Below, piece after piece: positions 33,901-46,579 of a DNA stretch of 64,000 nt. Both the position numbers and the translations under genes were made by a program. The stretch spans positions 682,001-746,000 of the forward strand of contig JAFKAC010000022.1 in NCBI GenBank assembly GCA_025766275.1. The letters run 5' to 3'. Source of the stretch: Lactarius indigo (lineage: Eukaryota > Basidiomycota > Agaricomycetes > Russulales > Russulaceae). The stretch's first letter is position 1. Each line of letters opens with the position of its first letter. The notes below the pieces were generated by a model that was given only the letters and a program-made list of their open reading frames with translations, had not been told where the DNA came from and ran no database searches.

Positions 33901-36900
33901 AAGAGTCTGAAGAGCTCCTAAACAGCAATGTGGCGCCGATAACGGGGTCCACCGACCGGGCGGGGCGGATGGAGAGGATTAACCTAGGCAAGGGCAAATG
34001 GCCGGACGACTTTGTCGACGCACTACAGGCGCCTTCTCGCCCGATCGCGATTCGGAAACCTTCGCCCTCTTCCTTGGCTCTCTCTGCGGACGCCCGTCTA
34101 TTCCAGGGCGAGTTCGGGGCCGCCGATCTCGGTGTTAGTGCGAGTATCAATTCGAGCGCCGGTGCCATCTCCGCATCTACATCTCCGCCGGGAGGAAGCG
34201 TCGAGTCGCTGCTACAAGGATCGTCGCTCCCAACAGCAACAATAGCACCTCCACTTGCTGCTGCTGCCGCGGCCGCGGCCGCACGCAGGCCAACGCACCG
34301 TGCGCGACATAGCGTCGACGCACCTGTACTTGCTCCGAAAGACGCCAGTGCCTTATTACGTCGCGACTCGAGCCCGGATACCGCTTCTCTCGGACTTGGC
34401 CCCAGCCCTGGCCGAGTCGCATTGCGCAGGAACAGCACACGCGGCGGGCGGGGGAGCGGGACCTATGTGCCGAGGCGGAGCAGCCCTGATGACGGCGGAA
34501 GTGGGGGAGATGGTGACTCACTCGTGCCCATCCCGTTCCCGCGCGCTATATCTGGCGAGTATGGCGGTGCTCTCTCGTCAAGTCCGTTTGGTACACCATC
34601 GCAGTCGCAGTCTCCCTCTTTCGATCCCGTCGAGCGCGCTCCGTCTAACGAGCGGGGTGCGAGCCCTTCTGCAGGTAACGTCAATTCCCCGTCGTCATTG
34701 CTCCCGCGAGGGCGGTTCCAGAGCGAGGTGGATGGCGCGAGTTCACGTAGGCGGCCACGGCCGAACTCGTACGACGAGTTTGGTCCCAAGCCGCGGCGGT
34801 CGCGGTTCGAGAGCATGGTCAACCTCGGCGTCGCGTCGGGCGAACAGGCAAGCGCGAGCGATCTGATGGCGCGGGATGCGACGGAAGGGAGCGTGTCCCG
34901 GCAGACGCTGGTCGTAAGGGAGGAGGGAAAGGCGCCAACACACTTTGTAAGTGGACCGCCTTTTATGGGAGGTTGGTATTTAATCTGTGGACTGGCCTTT
35001 TTAGCAACTGGGCAATTGTATTGGACGCGGACAGTTTGGCGCTGTGTATCGCGCGCTCAACTTGAACACCGGGCAAATGGTCGCAGTAAAGCGGATCGGG
35101 CTTGAAGGCCTCAAGGAGGAGGAAATTGCGCAGCTTATGCGGGAGGTTGACCTGGTCAAGCGATTGTCGCACCCTAGCATCGTCAAGTATGAAGGGATGG
35201 CTCGGGACGAGAATACCCTCAGCATTGTGCTTGAGTACGTCGCCCCCTTCCTCCTTTATATACCGTGCTGTGCCACTGCCTGCCCGTTTACCTGCCTGCT
35301 GCTGCGCATCCTGTTTTGCACATACTGACTTATGACTGCGCATCACGTGTGCTCTTGCAGGTATGCCGAGAACGGTTCCCTTGGGCAGACTCTCAAGGCG
35401 TTCGGCAAGCTGAACGAGAAGCTGGTGGCGAGCTACGTGTTCAAGATCCTCGAGGGGTTGGACTATCTTCATCGCAGCGACGTCGTGCATTGCGACCTCA
35501 AGGCGGCGAACATCCTCACGACGAAGACTGGGAACGTAAAGCTATCCGACTTTGGGGTCTCGCTCAACCTGCGCGCCATGGAGCGCGAGATCAAGGACGT
35601 CGCGGGCACGCCGAACTGGATGGCCCCGGAAGTCATCGAGCTCAAAGGCGCGTCGCCCAAGTCGGACATCTGGTCGCTTGGGTGCACGGTTATCGAGCTA
35701 CTGACGGGACGCCCGCCGTATGGGGATATCGGGAATGCGATGACAGGTGACTGTTCTGGTGTTGCTCAGTTTTTCCGCAGTTATTAACCCAAACGAAACG
35801 CATACAGTGATGTTCCGGATAGTCGAAGACGAGTCTCCGCCAATTCCTGAACGCTTTTCCGGTCCGCTTGTCGCGTTCCTTAAGGAGTGTTTCCACAAGG
35901 ATCCGTCGATGCGACCAAGCGCGGAGCAACTATTTGAGCATGAATGGCTGAAGAACCATTGGGGCTTGAACAAGGTGGGTCGGGTGACAATATCTGTAGG
36001 AAAGGAAAAACTAAATTTGCCGGATTTTTCAAAGGACTTGCGACCACAAGATAGTATACCTTTCCTTCGGCGAGTGAGCGCCGACCTGCAAAAGAACGGC
36101 GCGGCACGACACTTGATGGCAAATCTCGAGCTCGACTCCCCGATTCCCGTGTACGCAGGCCAGCAATTTGACGGTGACATGGGGATGCTGTCTAGCTCGC
36201 CAGGTCATCGCTCTTTTACAGGCAGTGCATCACCAGTCCTCCCCGAAGTCCCGCAAAGCGAAGCAGACCTGTTTGAGATACGCGAACATACCTTTGTGAA
36301 GACGACCTTTAGCAAACGTACGTCTCCCGTTATCATTTCAATTTGCGTGAACCCGACCTGAGGGCTAATCGATCTGTAGCCGTCAACTGCCGCGTGTGCA
36401 TGGAGCCAGCGAAGAAGGGCGCTCTATGTTCGCACTGCAGCCTCATCGCACATTCCAAGTGCGCAGGCCGCGCAGCGCTGACTTGCGACCTTCGCTCAAA
36501 ACTGCTCATGCATGCTCAATTCGCGGAGCGCGGCAGTAGTCCCGCCGAGTTTTTCCCACGCCTGCCGAATCACCACCCTGCGAGCGCGAGCTCATCTCGA
36601 GGCAGCCTCGACCGTGATCGTGACCAGCGGGAACGGGAGCGTACTAACTCACCTCAGCTTTCTCCGACGTCGTCCCCACATCCACCTATAGCGTATAAGG
36701 TCCTCTCGCCATTCAACAAGCGCTCGCGCGCGTCTCTCACCCCCGACCCGACACACTCCAACTCATCCGTCTCACTCGCCGGCGCTATGCCCTCGCAAGC
36801 CAAAGTGACCAGCGTGATACCGGAGGGGAACGTCATCCGCCGGAAATTGTCCATCATCCTCACGCGCCAACGAGAACCGCAACAGGTGAATAATACGCAC

Positions 36901-37269
36901 CTGAGAGAACGCCCTCAGTCGATCTCGAGCATCGGCTCGTCGTGTGCGACCTCGCCGCAGTCACCAGCGTCGCAATCACCTCAATCGAACAGCTTGCGCA
37001 GCTTACAGGCGGTCGTGGCTGCTACGGGGAACAGCAGCAGCGCGTCCTCGGCTAGCCGGGCCGCGCGCGTCGATCCGTCTGCCGCGACAACGGCTTCGTC
37101 GTTCGTCGATGCTGCAGTTGACGTTGCTGATGCCTCGTGTGTGACGGTGCCGGATACTGCTGCGCCGACGGTCGCTTCGCGGGATAAGAAGAGGATGATG
37201 ACGATGACGAGACGCGCGCGTGGCGACTCGTCGAAGGCTTCGAACGGCGGGAACTGCTCCATCCAGTGA
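30977..37269 (+). CDS. CH-kinase-C1 protein, Cdc7/SepH-type septation kinase
   Basis: 1,948 residues from seven exons: 30977-32727, 32807-34946, 35005-35234, 35361-35746, 35808-35974, 36035-36317 and 36380-37269. A long Ser/Pro-rich N-terminus precedes a calponin-homology domain (about 565-665; [20 protein letters not shown]...TKFLASCS). A second disordered stretch contains SPxP-type sites. The kinase domain (about 1300-1556) has [40 protein letters not shown] and [11 protein letters not shown] in place of HRD is usual for the Cdc7/SepH (Ste11-like) group of the septation initiation network. Exon 7 completes a zinc finger with the full C1 spacing H-X12-C-X2-C-X9-C-X2-C-X4-H-X2-C-X7-C (from about 1640). 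The intron at 35975-36034 is 60 nt and could be read through, but its copy in the duplicate is 59 nt, which supports splicing. A septation or polarity role is inferred. Confidence 0.88.
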
Positions 37270-38159
37270 GGGAGGGAGGAACGAAAAAAAGTTGTGTGCT
37301 ATCGCTTGCGATTTTCCTTTATTCGCTTCGCAATTCCTCCCCCCAATCCGATGCGTCCACCCCAAATTTTCTTGACCTCCCTTTACAGTAACCTTTGTCA
37401 ATTGTATGCGTCTGTCTTCCCAGACTGGATCTCCGCGGATTTGTGTGTTCGATTCTGCTTGTTGTATGTACTCTCAACTTGTACTATCTACCCATTTTTA
37501 CTCTCATCTCTTCTTCGTTCTCCATTTCTCCATCATTCATACTATGTATCCTTGATACCTCTTCCCACCCTCATCCATCAAAAGTTAATACCTTACGGAC
37601 ATGTTCAAGCACTTCGAATTTACTCATGGTCTTTCTCTGACGGCTACCGGCTACCTATCACCTACTACATTCCTACCTCCGCCGACCATTTATCACTATA
37701 CTCCTTACAATCCGACGGCTTCACCACATTCACGGGTAATATATCTATTCATCGTCATAGCTAGTTCCCGCGTCCGATTAATTTGTGCGATTTGAGAGAG
37801 AGAGAGAAAAATTGAGGGCAATCACTTGAAGCTCGACTTCGACTTGAATTCGGATATCGTTCAACTCTCCTCAGGCCACAGAGGACGTCGACGTCGAGAA
37901 CTGAGACCACCTTCGACACTCCACCGCGCGGGCCTCTGTCCAAGTCCGCCGGCGAAAATGACTCAGGTGGTTCGCCCATTACGGTTTCGGCGTAGCCAAA
38001 AATTCATATCGGATTGTCTACGAGCCGAGGCAGTGCGGGCGTCACCAGGCAAGCCTCGTGGCGAACTATTCTAGATCTGGTGTTCCCACTCGGCCGCTTC
38101 TCACCCGCGGTGCCAGTATCGTACTCCAGCCTCAGACGTCTATCATCGCTGCTGTTGCA
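37270..38159 (+). promoter_or_regulatory. Kinase-NLR-B spacer (duplicated)
   Basis: A C/T-rich kinase 3' flank, then the NLR-B leader with GCGAACTATTCTAG near 38,070. The whole spacer recurs at 46,580-47,460 with few changes. The leader motif is also recognisable before NLR-E and NLR-A. Confidence 0.5.
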
Positions 38160-41100
38160 ATGTCTCAAACACCTTCTGCCGCTTCGTCTTCTTCCAATCT
38201 CCAGGCCATCTTCAATTCCGCCATTAAAGAGTATCAGAAGAAGACGAAGCAAGACCTATTTCTCCATCCGTTGATGACCCAGTTACAGACCTGCAATTCA
38301 CCTGCCGATATACTGGCCGTCCTCCGCACTCAAGTCCAACAGCTCGAGCAATCTACGTCTGGCGATGACAAATTGACCAAATGGTTGAACCCGACTGTTA
38401 ATGTCCTTTATGCCTTCTCCGCGGCGCTTGGCGAGGGCGTCGGACTCGTGAATCCCATTCAGCCGATCGTTTACGATCTACCCTCTCTGATATATCATAT
38501 TTATAGGTGTTTTCGCCTGCGAAAGTCATTTTCGCTGGTGCCGGGGTCCTTCTCTTAGTAGCTACCTTACTAGATCTCCTTTACTTGTATTATTCTGATC
38601 CCGAACATACACAGGCGGCCAAGGACGTTGCTGCGAGCCAAGATGCGCTCATTGATATATTTGAGCGCATCGAAAGCTTCTTCAGACGGCTCGAAGAGTA
38701 TAGTGAGGTGCCGACGACGGAGGCGATGAAGGAGATCATCGTGAAGATAATGGTCGAGGTGCTTGGGATTTTTGGGATCGTGACGAAGGAGATGAAGCAA
38801 GGACGAGCGAGTGAGTCTATCGCTGATGATACGTTGCTCGTCGCTGATAGATACGCAGAGAGATACCTGAAGAAATTGATTGGACGGAGGGATGTCGAGG
38901 ACGCGCTGGGGAGATTGGATAGATTGACACAGCAGGAGGCCCAGATGGCGGTCGTGCAGGTGCTGAAAATCGCACATCATGTGAAGGACGGTGTAGAAAC
39001 TGTCGGTGGGCAAGTAGAAACTGTCGGTGGACAAGTACAAGGCGTCGATGACAAGGTCAAAGACGTCGGCGACCAAGTACAGGTTGTCGGCGACAAGGTC
39101 AACCTGGCTGTTGAGGGTGCGTTTGTCATGTTAGCTACTCACAAAATGATCGTAAACTCATATACAACTAGATGGTAAGGTAGTCAAAGTGACGACAATG
39201 GAAACGCAAGCTCTATTGCAACAGGCGGCAAACAATATCGACGAAGAAAAGAGTCTGTGGCTCTTTAGCCCTGCTGCTCTTATTTACTGACACTGAAATG
39301 CCGTCGCAGGGAGCCGGATACGGAAGGACCACCGAGCGTGGCTGTCTCCTCCGGACCCATCCACTAATCAAAACATCGCGTCCACTATTCAACACGGAGG
39401 CACGGCGACATGGTTCTTCCGAGGAAGTATATTCATAGAATGGAAGACCAAGCCGACCACGTCCTTGTTGTGGATCCACGGCAAACGTGCGTCGTTCTGT
39501 CCCCTCTCATCCTCCCAGACATTGATCTGCTCGAACCATTGCAGCGGGTTCAGGGAAGAGCATCCTTTGGTTCGTCGTCATTTGTCGAGTTCATCCTGAG
39601 GAACTTACGCCGCCAACTAGCTCCGCAATCATCCAAGACATAATAGCTTCGCGCGAGGCTGGACTAGCATCCATGGCGTATTTTTATTTCGATTTCAAGG
39701 ACACAGATAAACAAAACCTCCTCAACCTACTTCCTTCGCTTATTACACAGCTCTCCGCTCGTTCCGATCGTTGTTGCGACATACTCTCCACCTTTTATAA
39801 AGCACACGACGATGGCGCCCATAAGCCCAGCACCAGCACGCTGATCACGTGCCTTAAAGAGATGCTCACGCTACCTAGTCAAGCCCCCATCTACATCATC
39901 TTGGACGCGCTAGATGAATGCCCCAATACATCTGGGATTCCACCCGCCCGTAAACAGGTCCTTGATCTCATAAAGGATCTTGTCGGCCTCCAGCTTCCAA
40001 ATATTCACATATGTATCACCAGCCGTCCGGAGAACGACATCCGAGCCGTGCTTGGGCCCCTAGCATTTCACCCGGTCTCAATTCATGAACAAAGTGGACA
40101 AAAGAAGTATATTGAGGACTATATCAGATCTGTCGTTTACGCGGACTCGGATACGGCGATGAGGAGATGGAGGGACAAGGACAAAGAACTGGTTATTGAG
40201 ACGCTCGCGGAAAGAGCTGATGGAATGTAAGCACGAATAAGAATGTGCCAATGACTGTTGTTGACTATTTGACAGGTTCCGTTGGGTTTTCTGTCAGCTG
40301 GAAGTGCTACAACATTGCTTTCCGCAAAGCATCCGTCGAACGCTTAACGAATTGCCAAAATCATTGGACGAGACTTACGAGCGAGTGTTGAAGGAGATCG
40401 GGATGGCCAACCGAGATCACGCTCGTCGTCTCTTACAATGTCTCACCGCGGCCGCTCGGCCGCTGCGCGTCGATGAGCTCGCAGAAATACTTGCGCTTGA
40501 CTTTGATGAGGCAGAAGGAGCGACACCGAAGTTGAAGGAGGACTGGCGGTGGGAGGATCGACAGCGAGCTGTGCTATCTACGTGCTCAAGCCTGATCACC
40601 GAAGTCGCCTCTGGCTATTCGCGGGTCATTCAGTTTTCGCATTTTTCGGTGAAGGAATTCTTGACTTCCGATCGGCTTGCCGCTTCTAAAGGGGACGCTT
40701 CGTACTTCCATATCATTCCCGAATCTGCACACACGACTCTCGCGCAGGTCTGCTTGGGAACTCTTCTTCAGTTGGACGGCAGCGTCGACGATGACCAGGT
40801 CGAGGATAGGTTTCCGTTGGCTCGATATGCCAGTCGGCATTGGGTGGAGCATGCGCAGTTCGGAAAGGTGTCGTCACACATAGAAGATGGGATGCGGCGT
40901 CTCTTTGACTCGACCAAACCCCAATTTTCCGCGTGGCTCCAGCTGCACGACATCGACGATCTCTGGGGTAACTTCGGAGATCGTCCCAAAGATCGTGGAT
41001 CTCCACTGTATTATGCTTCGTTGTGCGGATTTCGTGACTTGGCAGCGCAGATCATCGTCAAGCATCCAGAGCAAGTAAACGCGAGGGGTGGTAAGAATCA

Positions 41101-42082
41101 CAGTCCACTGGCTGCGGCATTGCACAAGAGACACTTCAAGGTGGCCGAGCTATTGCACCAGCATGGTGCGGCTGTGGATGTTACCGACGACGTCGATAAT
41201 CGGACTCCACTATTTGTCGCATCGAGGCACGGACTTATCGATGTCACGCGGTGGTTACTCGATCACGACGCAGATCCGAATACGCAAATAGACAGTCACT
41301 GGACTCCCATTCTTATAGCTGCAGATTGTGGGCACCTTGAGGTTGTTCGGATGTTACTGGCGCACCACGCACGCATCGACGCCGCGACTAACGAAGGTGA
41401 TACTGCATTACACCTGGCATCGGAAAAGGGTCACGTGGAGATCGCGAGGCTATTACTGCAACATGGGGCGGAAATCAGCGTACAAGATGAGGACTCCTCG
41501 ACGCCATTACATCTGGCATCATCTAATGGGAAGCTCGAGGTTGCACGTCTACTACTTGACCATGGCGCAAGCGCTGAGGCCAAGAACAAGGACGGAAGGA
41601 CCCCATTGCACCAGGCGTCATCCAAGGGTAAAACAGAATTCGTGAGCTTGCTACTCGATCGCGGGGCAAATGTGCATGCCGAGGACAAGGGCAGGTGCAC
41701 TCCGTTGCACCTGGCGTCATACAACGGCCGAACAGAGACTGTACGCTTGCTACTCGTTCGTGGCGCGAGTGCGGGTGCCAAGAAGAAGGACGGAAGGACC
41801 CCATTGCACGACGCGTCATTCATGGGCGACATAGAGGCTGTGCGCTTGCTGCTCGACCACGGCGCGGACATAAATGCAGATGATGCGGACGGATGGACTC
41901 CGTTGTGCCTAGCGTCGTCCGAAGGCAAACCAGAGACCGTGCGTTTACTTCTCGACCGTGGTGCGAGTGCCGATGCCAAGAACAAGGAAGGGAGGACGCC
42001 ATCCCAGGTAGCGTCTGGGGATGGAAAGAACGCGATCCTACAGATGTTAATGGAGCACGATCGGTCGGTAGGAGTGCTATAG
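38160..42082 (+). CDS. NLR-B: Goodbye-NACHT-ankyrin STAND protein
   Basis: 1,178 residues from eight exons: 38160-38447, 38507-38557, 38615-39116, 39172-39252, 39310-39486, 39545-39569, 39621-40226 and 40276-42082. Goodbye domain in residues 1 to about 230 (MSQTPSAASSSSNLQAIF; VFSPAKVIFAGAG; AAKDVAASQDALIDIFERIE). Five heptads of the VGGQVET/VDDKVKD type follow. P-loop GKPGSGKSILCSAIIQDI at about 365-382, Walker B YIILDALDECPNTS near 470, HFSVKEFLTSDRL about 690, 11 ankyrin repeats from about 815. Intron 2 (57 nt) could be read through, but it is 58 nt in NLR-E and 60 nt in NLR-D, so it must be spliced. It lies about 0.9 kb downstream of the kinase on the same strand. Apparently functional NTPase switch; trigger unknown. 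Confidence 0.9.
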
Positions 42083-42734
42083 ATTACTCTACAAATGAAT
42101 GTTAAGTCACCGTGGTACTATGCACTAGCTACGGGAAGCGAATGACATATTTATGTTGGCACTGGGTTGGAGTGTCGTCGTTATATATTCACTGTGAGGT
42201 GTCAAACGTTTGCGACCTCAAGTTGTATAGCAGAACACAGGCGGCAAGACCAAATGTACATCCGTCACTGGCACCGTATTTATTCCGTCAGTTTGACCTA
42301 AATGTGCCAGTGATATCTCTGAGTTATAGACCGTCTCGTAGCTCCAGGTGTCCTGACGATGGCAGTTAGAGCCCAGCTTCACGGTAATGTGTGATTCGGT
42401 GTGGAGGCGCTGTTCATCGTCGGTATTTCACTGTCCGTTGATTGTGCCCAGAACGATGTGCTGCTCACTGTCGCGGAATCGTGGATTCGACTGGGGCGAT
42501 GACTGAAGTACGGTGGTCACACTCGCCTGAACCCACGTACATTCGCATTCTTACTCTGCAAGTCACTCTGTCAAGTAAACATTCGGATACCGGACCGGGT
42601 CGGATGTAGCAAACACTGAACAAACGGCGAGCCCTGTAGTGCGCACAACAGACATCCCTCGCTCGTCTTGCGGCGCAGAACATCCTCTCAATCCCGGCTT
42701 CCACCTCCGTTCCTGTAATAACTCTCGGCTTCAC

Positions 42735-43085
42735 TCTCCCCGCGCTGTGCTAGGCCAACGTTCTCGGCGCTGATGCACTGGCACCGAACGTGCTGCTCGT
42801 CGTGGACTGCATCTACCACCCGGCACTAGTACGCCCATTGCTGACGACGCTGACTACTCTCGCGACACCGCAGACGGAAGACGTTACGCTCTGAGGGAAT
42901 TCTTACATGGGCGGATCGCGCTGGGGTGATGGGTTTGGAGTGTACGTCAGGACTTGCTGGGTGCGCGCTGAGTAATGTGGACCGACTGGCGGTAGACGTG
43001 AGGTCGTTATTCCTGTGAGAAGACGCATGGGGAGGCGGTAGCGCCTACGATAGAAGCGTCGTCGTGCGTGGTTCTGTCGATTGGA
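42735..43085 (+). pseudogene. METTL21-like methyltransferase relic, copy B
   Basis: Fragments of a METTL21/EFM-like lysine methyltransferase C-terminus: VVDCIYHPALVRPLL followed by TTLTTLATPQTE, then LREFLHGRIALG, WVWSVRQDLLGAR and MWTDWR, with stops and frame changes between. The methyl-donor motif is not visible in this copy. The same protein can be traced, with different damage, after NLR-D and NLR-E. Upstream (about 42,430-42,520) is a further block shared with the NLR-D flank (CCGTTGATTG, GGATTCGACTGG). Confidence 0.6.
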
Positions 43086-43685
43086 CACGATACATTTACG
43101 CCCCGCCTATCCTACGACTACTGTAGACTCCCGAGAATGCTGTACCCAAAAAGAGAGTTCGATGGAGGTAAAGTAACGAAATGTTGTATTGGGAAGACTC
43201 TGAAGAGGGCGAGCTATTGACTTGGGGCGAGCAGGCTCGGGACGCTCACAATACATACTTGGAATACGTTCATTGTTCTTTCATCAATTCGTCTGCTACC
43301 TGACGTAGTGGGGGTGAATCGCATACCATAGCATACACAATCCCACAGACTATTACTGGTACATCGACCAAGTTTTTGTGTTGGGTACTGAGTACTGAGT
43401 GCTGAGATACGGAGAATTCGTCTCTTACCACGACTCTCTGGGGATCTCGTATCAGGTTTCTGTAGTCTATTGGATACAGGCTCAGCTTACTAGATTCTCG
43501 GTTTGACTCTTGGGTACAGTACGGGCGCCACCAGTGAGCGCTAGTGAGGAAAATTGGGACGACACCGTGACGACCATGTGACTCTCTACAGACTGTCTCG
43601 GGCTCCCATCCTCACCCATTCAAGTTTCACCTGTCCAAAGCATTCGAATTTTTGTTCATGATTTTTCCTTCAAACGACTGTTTAT

Positions 43686-44030
43686 TTGCCACCTATAATA
43701 TCTTCACCTACCCGGTATGATTTGTCAGAATCGAGGATCCTCCAGTCGCTGGCGATCCTTCATCAATCCTCATTCAAATGGCTGGTTACAGGTCTAGTTT
43801 CCAACCCTGATGATGAGATCTTCTTTCTCTTTACGCGTCTGGAGGGTCTCAAGCCACCGACAGCACCGTCACGGAACATTTCCACGGCCTCAGATCGGAG
43901 AATTCGAACCAAGACGCGCTCCTGGTCTACATCAAGGTGAGTCCTCCCACCACGTGCGAGCCCTCACGGAATTCAGAGACAGGGAACCAGAGGAGGAAAC
44001 GTAGGAGTGGGGTTGGTGTACGGAGGGCCA
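43686..44030 (+). pseudogene. Second methyltransferase-flank fragment (N-terminal piece)
   Basis: The sequence coding NPDDEIFFLFTRLEGLKP and the following TTTCCACGGCCTCAGATCGG...CTGGTCTACA match the piece at 53,030-53,230 after NLR-D (DPNDGIFLLYAPLTVVKP...HFHGLGSVDSKQDALLVYT). It is interrupted directly before NLR fragment C. It appears to be the start of another copy of the relic gene, so this interval once held at least two relic copies. Nothing recognisable lies between 43,090 and 43,686. Confidence 0.5.
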
Positions 44031-44870
44031 GGGAGGAGTGCAGGGGCGAGCAAGTGAGTCGATCCAAGATCACGATGCATTTCCTGTTACTAATGGAGAT
44101 TCAGAGAAATACCCGAAGAAATTGATTGTAAGGAGGGATATCGAGGACGCGCCTATTAGACTGGATAGGTTGACACAACAAGAAGTTCCAAATGGCGATT
44201 TTGCAGGTGCTAAAAGTTGCACACCGTGTGAAGGACAGAGTAGAAACCGTCGGTGAGCAAGTGCAAGGTGTCGATGACAAGGTCAAAGACGTCGGCGACC
44301 AGGTTAATCTGGCTGTTGAGGGTGCGTTTGTCACGTTGGCTAGTACTCACAAAACGATCGTAAACCCATATACGGCTAGATGGCAAGGTAGTCAAAGCGA
44401 CGACATTGGAAACGCAAGCTCTATTGCAACAGACAGCAAACAATATCGACACCGAAATACGTTCGTAATTCGTTAGCACTGCTTCTCTTACTTGCTGAGA
44501 CTTACTGTAAATGTCACCACAGGGAGTCGCTTACGCGAGCGTGGCTGTCACCGCAGGGCCCATCCACTAATCAAAACATCGCGTCCACTGCTCAACACTA
44601 TGGGACAGCAACAGGGTTCTTCCAGGGGAGTTTGTTCCTGGAATAGAGGTCCAAGGCTACCACATCCTTGCTGTGGATCCACGGGAAACGTGCGCCTTCC
44701 TCTCCATTCATATCCTCCCATATATTGATCGCCTCTAACCATTTTAGCGGGTCCAGGGAAGAGCATTTTTTGGTTCGTCATCATTTGTCGAGTTCACCAT
44801 GAGGAACTTACGCCGCCAACTAGCTCCGCAATCATCCAAGATATAATAATTTTGCGCGAGGCTGGACCAG
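44031..44870 (+). pseudogene. NLR-C: truncated 5' half of an NLR
   Basis: The sequence follows NLR exons 3 to 7 (RDIEDAPIRLDRLTQQE; VDDKVKDVGDQVNLAVEG; a P-loop exon reading GSGKSIF). It starts inside exon 3 and stops at EAGPA in exon 7, where it joins kinase sequence. An extra base in GAAGTTCCAAATGGCG (compare GAGGTCCAGATGGCG) shifts the frame. The Goodbye domain, most of NACHT and all ankyrin repeats are missing, so it cannot make a working NLR. By position it is the counterpart of NLR-E in the other arm. Confidence 0.85.
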
Positions 44871-46579
44871 CTTATGCGGGAGGTCGGCATGGTCAAGCGA
44901 TTGCCGCACCGCAGCAGCGCGAGATCAAGGACGTCACGGGAACGCAGAACTGGATGGCCCCGGAAGTCATCGAGCTTAAAGGCGCGTCACTCAAGTCTGA
45001 TATCTGGTCGCTTGGGTGCATGGTTATCGAGCTACTGACGGGACGCCCGCCGTATGGGGATATCGAGAATACGATGACAGGTGAGTGGTTTGGTGTTGCT
45101 CAGCTTTCCCGCAGTTATTAACCCAAACGAAACGCATACAGTGATGTTCCAGATAGTCGAAGACGAGTCTCCGCCGATTCCTGAACGCTTTTCCGGTCCG
45201 CTTGTAGCCTTCCTTAAGGAGTGTTTCCACAAAGACCCGTCGATGCGACCGAGCGCGGAGCAGCTATTTGAGCATGAATGGCTGAAGAACCATTGGGGCT
45301 TGAACAAGGTGAGTCTGGTGACAATATCTGTAGGAAGGGAAAGACTAAATTTGCGGATTTTTCAAAGGACTTGCGGCCACAGGATAGCATACCTTTCCTT
45401 CGGCGAGTGAGCGCCGACCTGCAAAAGAATGGCGCAGCACGACACTTGATGGCAAATCTCGAGCTCGACTCCCCGATTCCCGTGTACGCAGGCCAACAAT
45501 TTGACGGTGACATGGCGATGGTATCCAGCTCGCCAGGTCATCGCTCTTTTACGGGCAGTGCCACCAGTCCTCCCTGAAGTTCCGCAAAGCGACGCAGACC
45601 TCTTTGAGATACTTTTGTGAAGACGACCTTTAGCAAACGTGCCTCTCGCATTATCATTTTCAGTGGGCGTGAACCCAACCTGAGGGCTAATCGATCTGTA
45701 GCCGTCAACTGCCGCGTGTGCATGGAACCAGCGAAGAAGGGCGCTCTATGTTCGCACTGCAGCCTCATCGCACACTCTAGGTGCTCAGGCCGCGCAGCGC
45801 TAACTTGCGACCTTCGCTCGGAACTGCTCATGCATGCCCATTTCGCGGAGCGTGGCAGTAGTCCCGCCGAGTTTTTCCCATGCCTACCGAATCCCTAACC
45901 TGCGAGCGCGAGCTCATCTCGAGGCAGCCTCGACCGTGATCGTGACCAGCGGGAACGGGAGCGTACAAACTCACCTCAGCTTTCTCCGACGTCGTCCCCA
46001 CATCCGCCCATAGCGTATAAGGTCCTCTCGCCATTCAACAAGCGCTCGCGTGCCTCTCTCACGCCCGACCCGACACACTCCAACTCATCCATCTCACTCG
46101 CCGGCGCTACGCTCTCGCAAGCCAAAGTGACTAGCGTGATGCCGGAGGGGAACGTCATACGCCGGAAACTGTCCATCATCCTCACGCGCCAACGAGAACC
46201 GCAACAGGTGAATAATACGCACCTGAGAGAACGCCCTCAGTCGATCTCGTCGTGCGCAACCTCGCAGCAGTCGCCGGCATCGCAATCACCTCAATCGAAC
46301 AGCTTGCGAAGCTTACAGGCGGCCGTGGCTGCTACAGGGAACAGCAGCAGCGCGTCCTCGGCTAGCCGGGCCGCGCGAGTCGATCCGTCTACCGCGACGA
46401 CGGCTTCTTCGTTCGTCGATGCTGCGGTTGACGTTGCTGGTGCCTCGTGTGTGACGGTGTCAGATACTTCTGCGCCGACGGTGGCTTCGCGGGATAAGAA
46501 GAAGATGTTGACGATGACGAGGCGCGCGCGTGGCGACTCATCCAAGGCTTCGAACGGCGGAAACTGCTCCATCCAGTGA
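44870..46579 (+). pseudogene. Broken second copy of the CH-kinase-C1 gene (3' half)
   Basis: It starts at kinase LMREV (35133 in the intact gene) and soon jumps from the exon 3 sequence near 35,173 to REIKDV in exon 4 (near 35,582). About 405 nt are thus deleted, including HCDLKAAN and [25 protein letters not shown] and the rest of the kinase lobe follow. Further lesions: a 2-nt loss near 45,560 giving a stop at 45,574-45,576; loss of about 12 nt that removes the first zinc-binding His of the C1 finger; and a stop at 45,896 (LPNP then TAA). It has no CH domain or ATP-binding loop. The intact exons remain very similar to the source, so the copy is fairly recent. Confidence 0.92.

Larger units (their letters stand above)
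35130..43090 (+). repeat. Segmental duplication, left arm (kinase 3' half, NLR-B, flank)
   Basis: This stretch is collinear with 44,870-54,160. The kinase stop (37269 versus 46579), the NLR start (38160 versus 47461) and the NLR exon borders all keep an offset of about 9.30-9.31 kb. The kinase tail, spacer and NLR 5' half look nearly identical by eye. The methyltransferase-containing flank is much more diverged and differs in length. Confidence 0.85.

Noticed and set aside
38058..38159. Upstream in-frame ATG for NLR-B giving 34 extra residues
   Set aside because: The paralogues A and E are not open in that frame upstream; the ATG at 38160 is the one shared by all four genes.
38558..38614. 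Reading intron 2 of NLR-B as coding, since it is 57 nt and open
   Set aside because: The equivalent segment is 58 nt in NLR-E and would break the frame; it has gt...ag borders in all copies.
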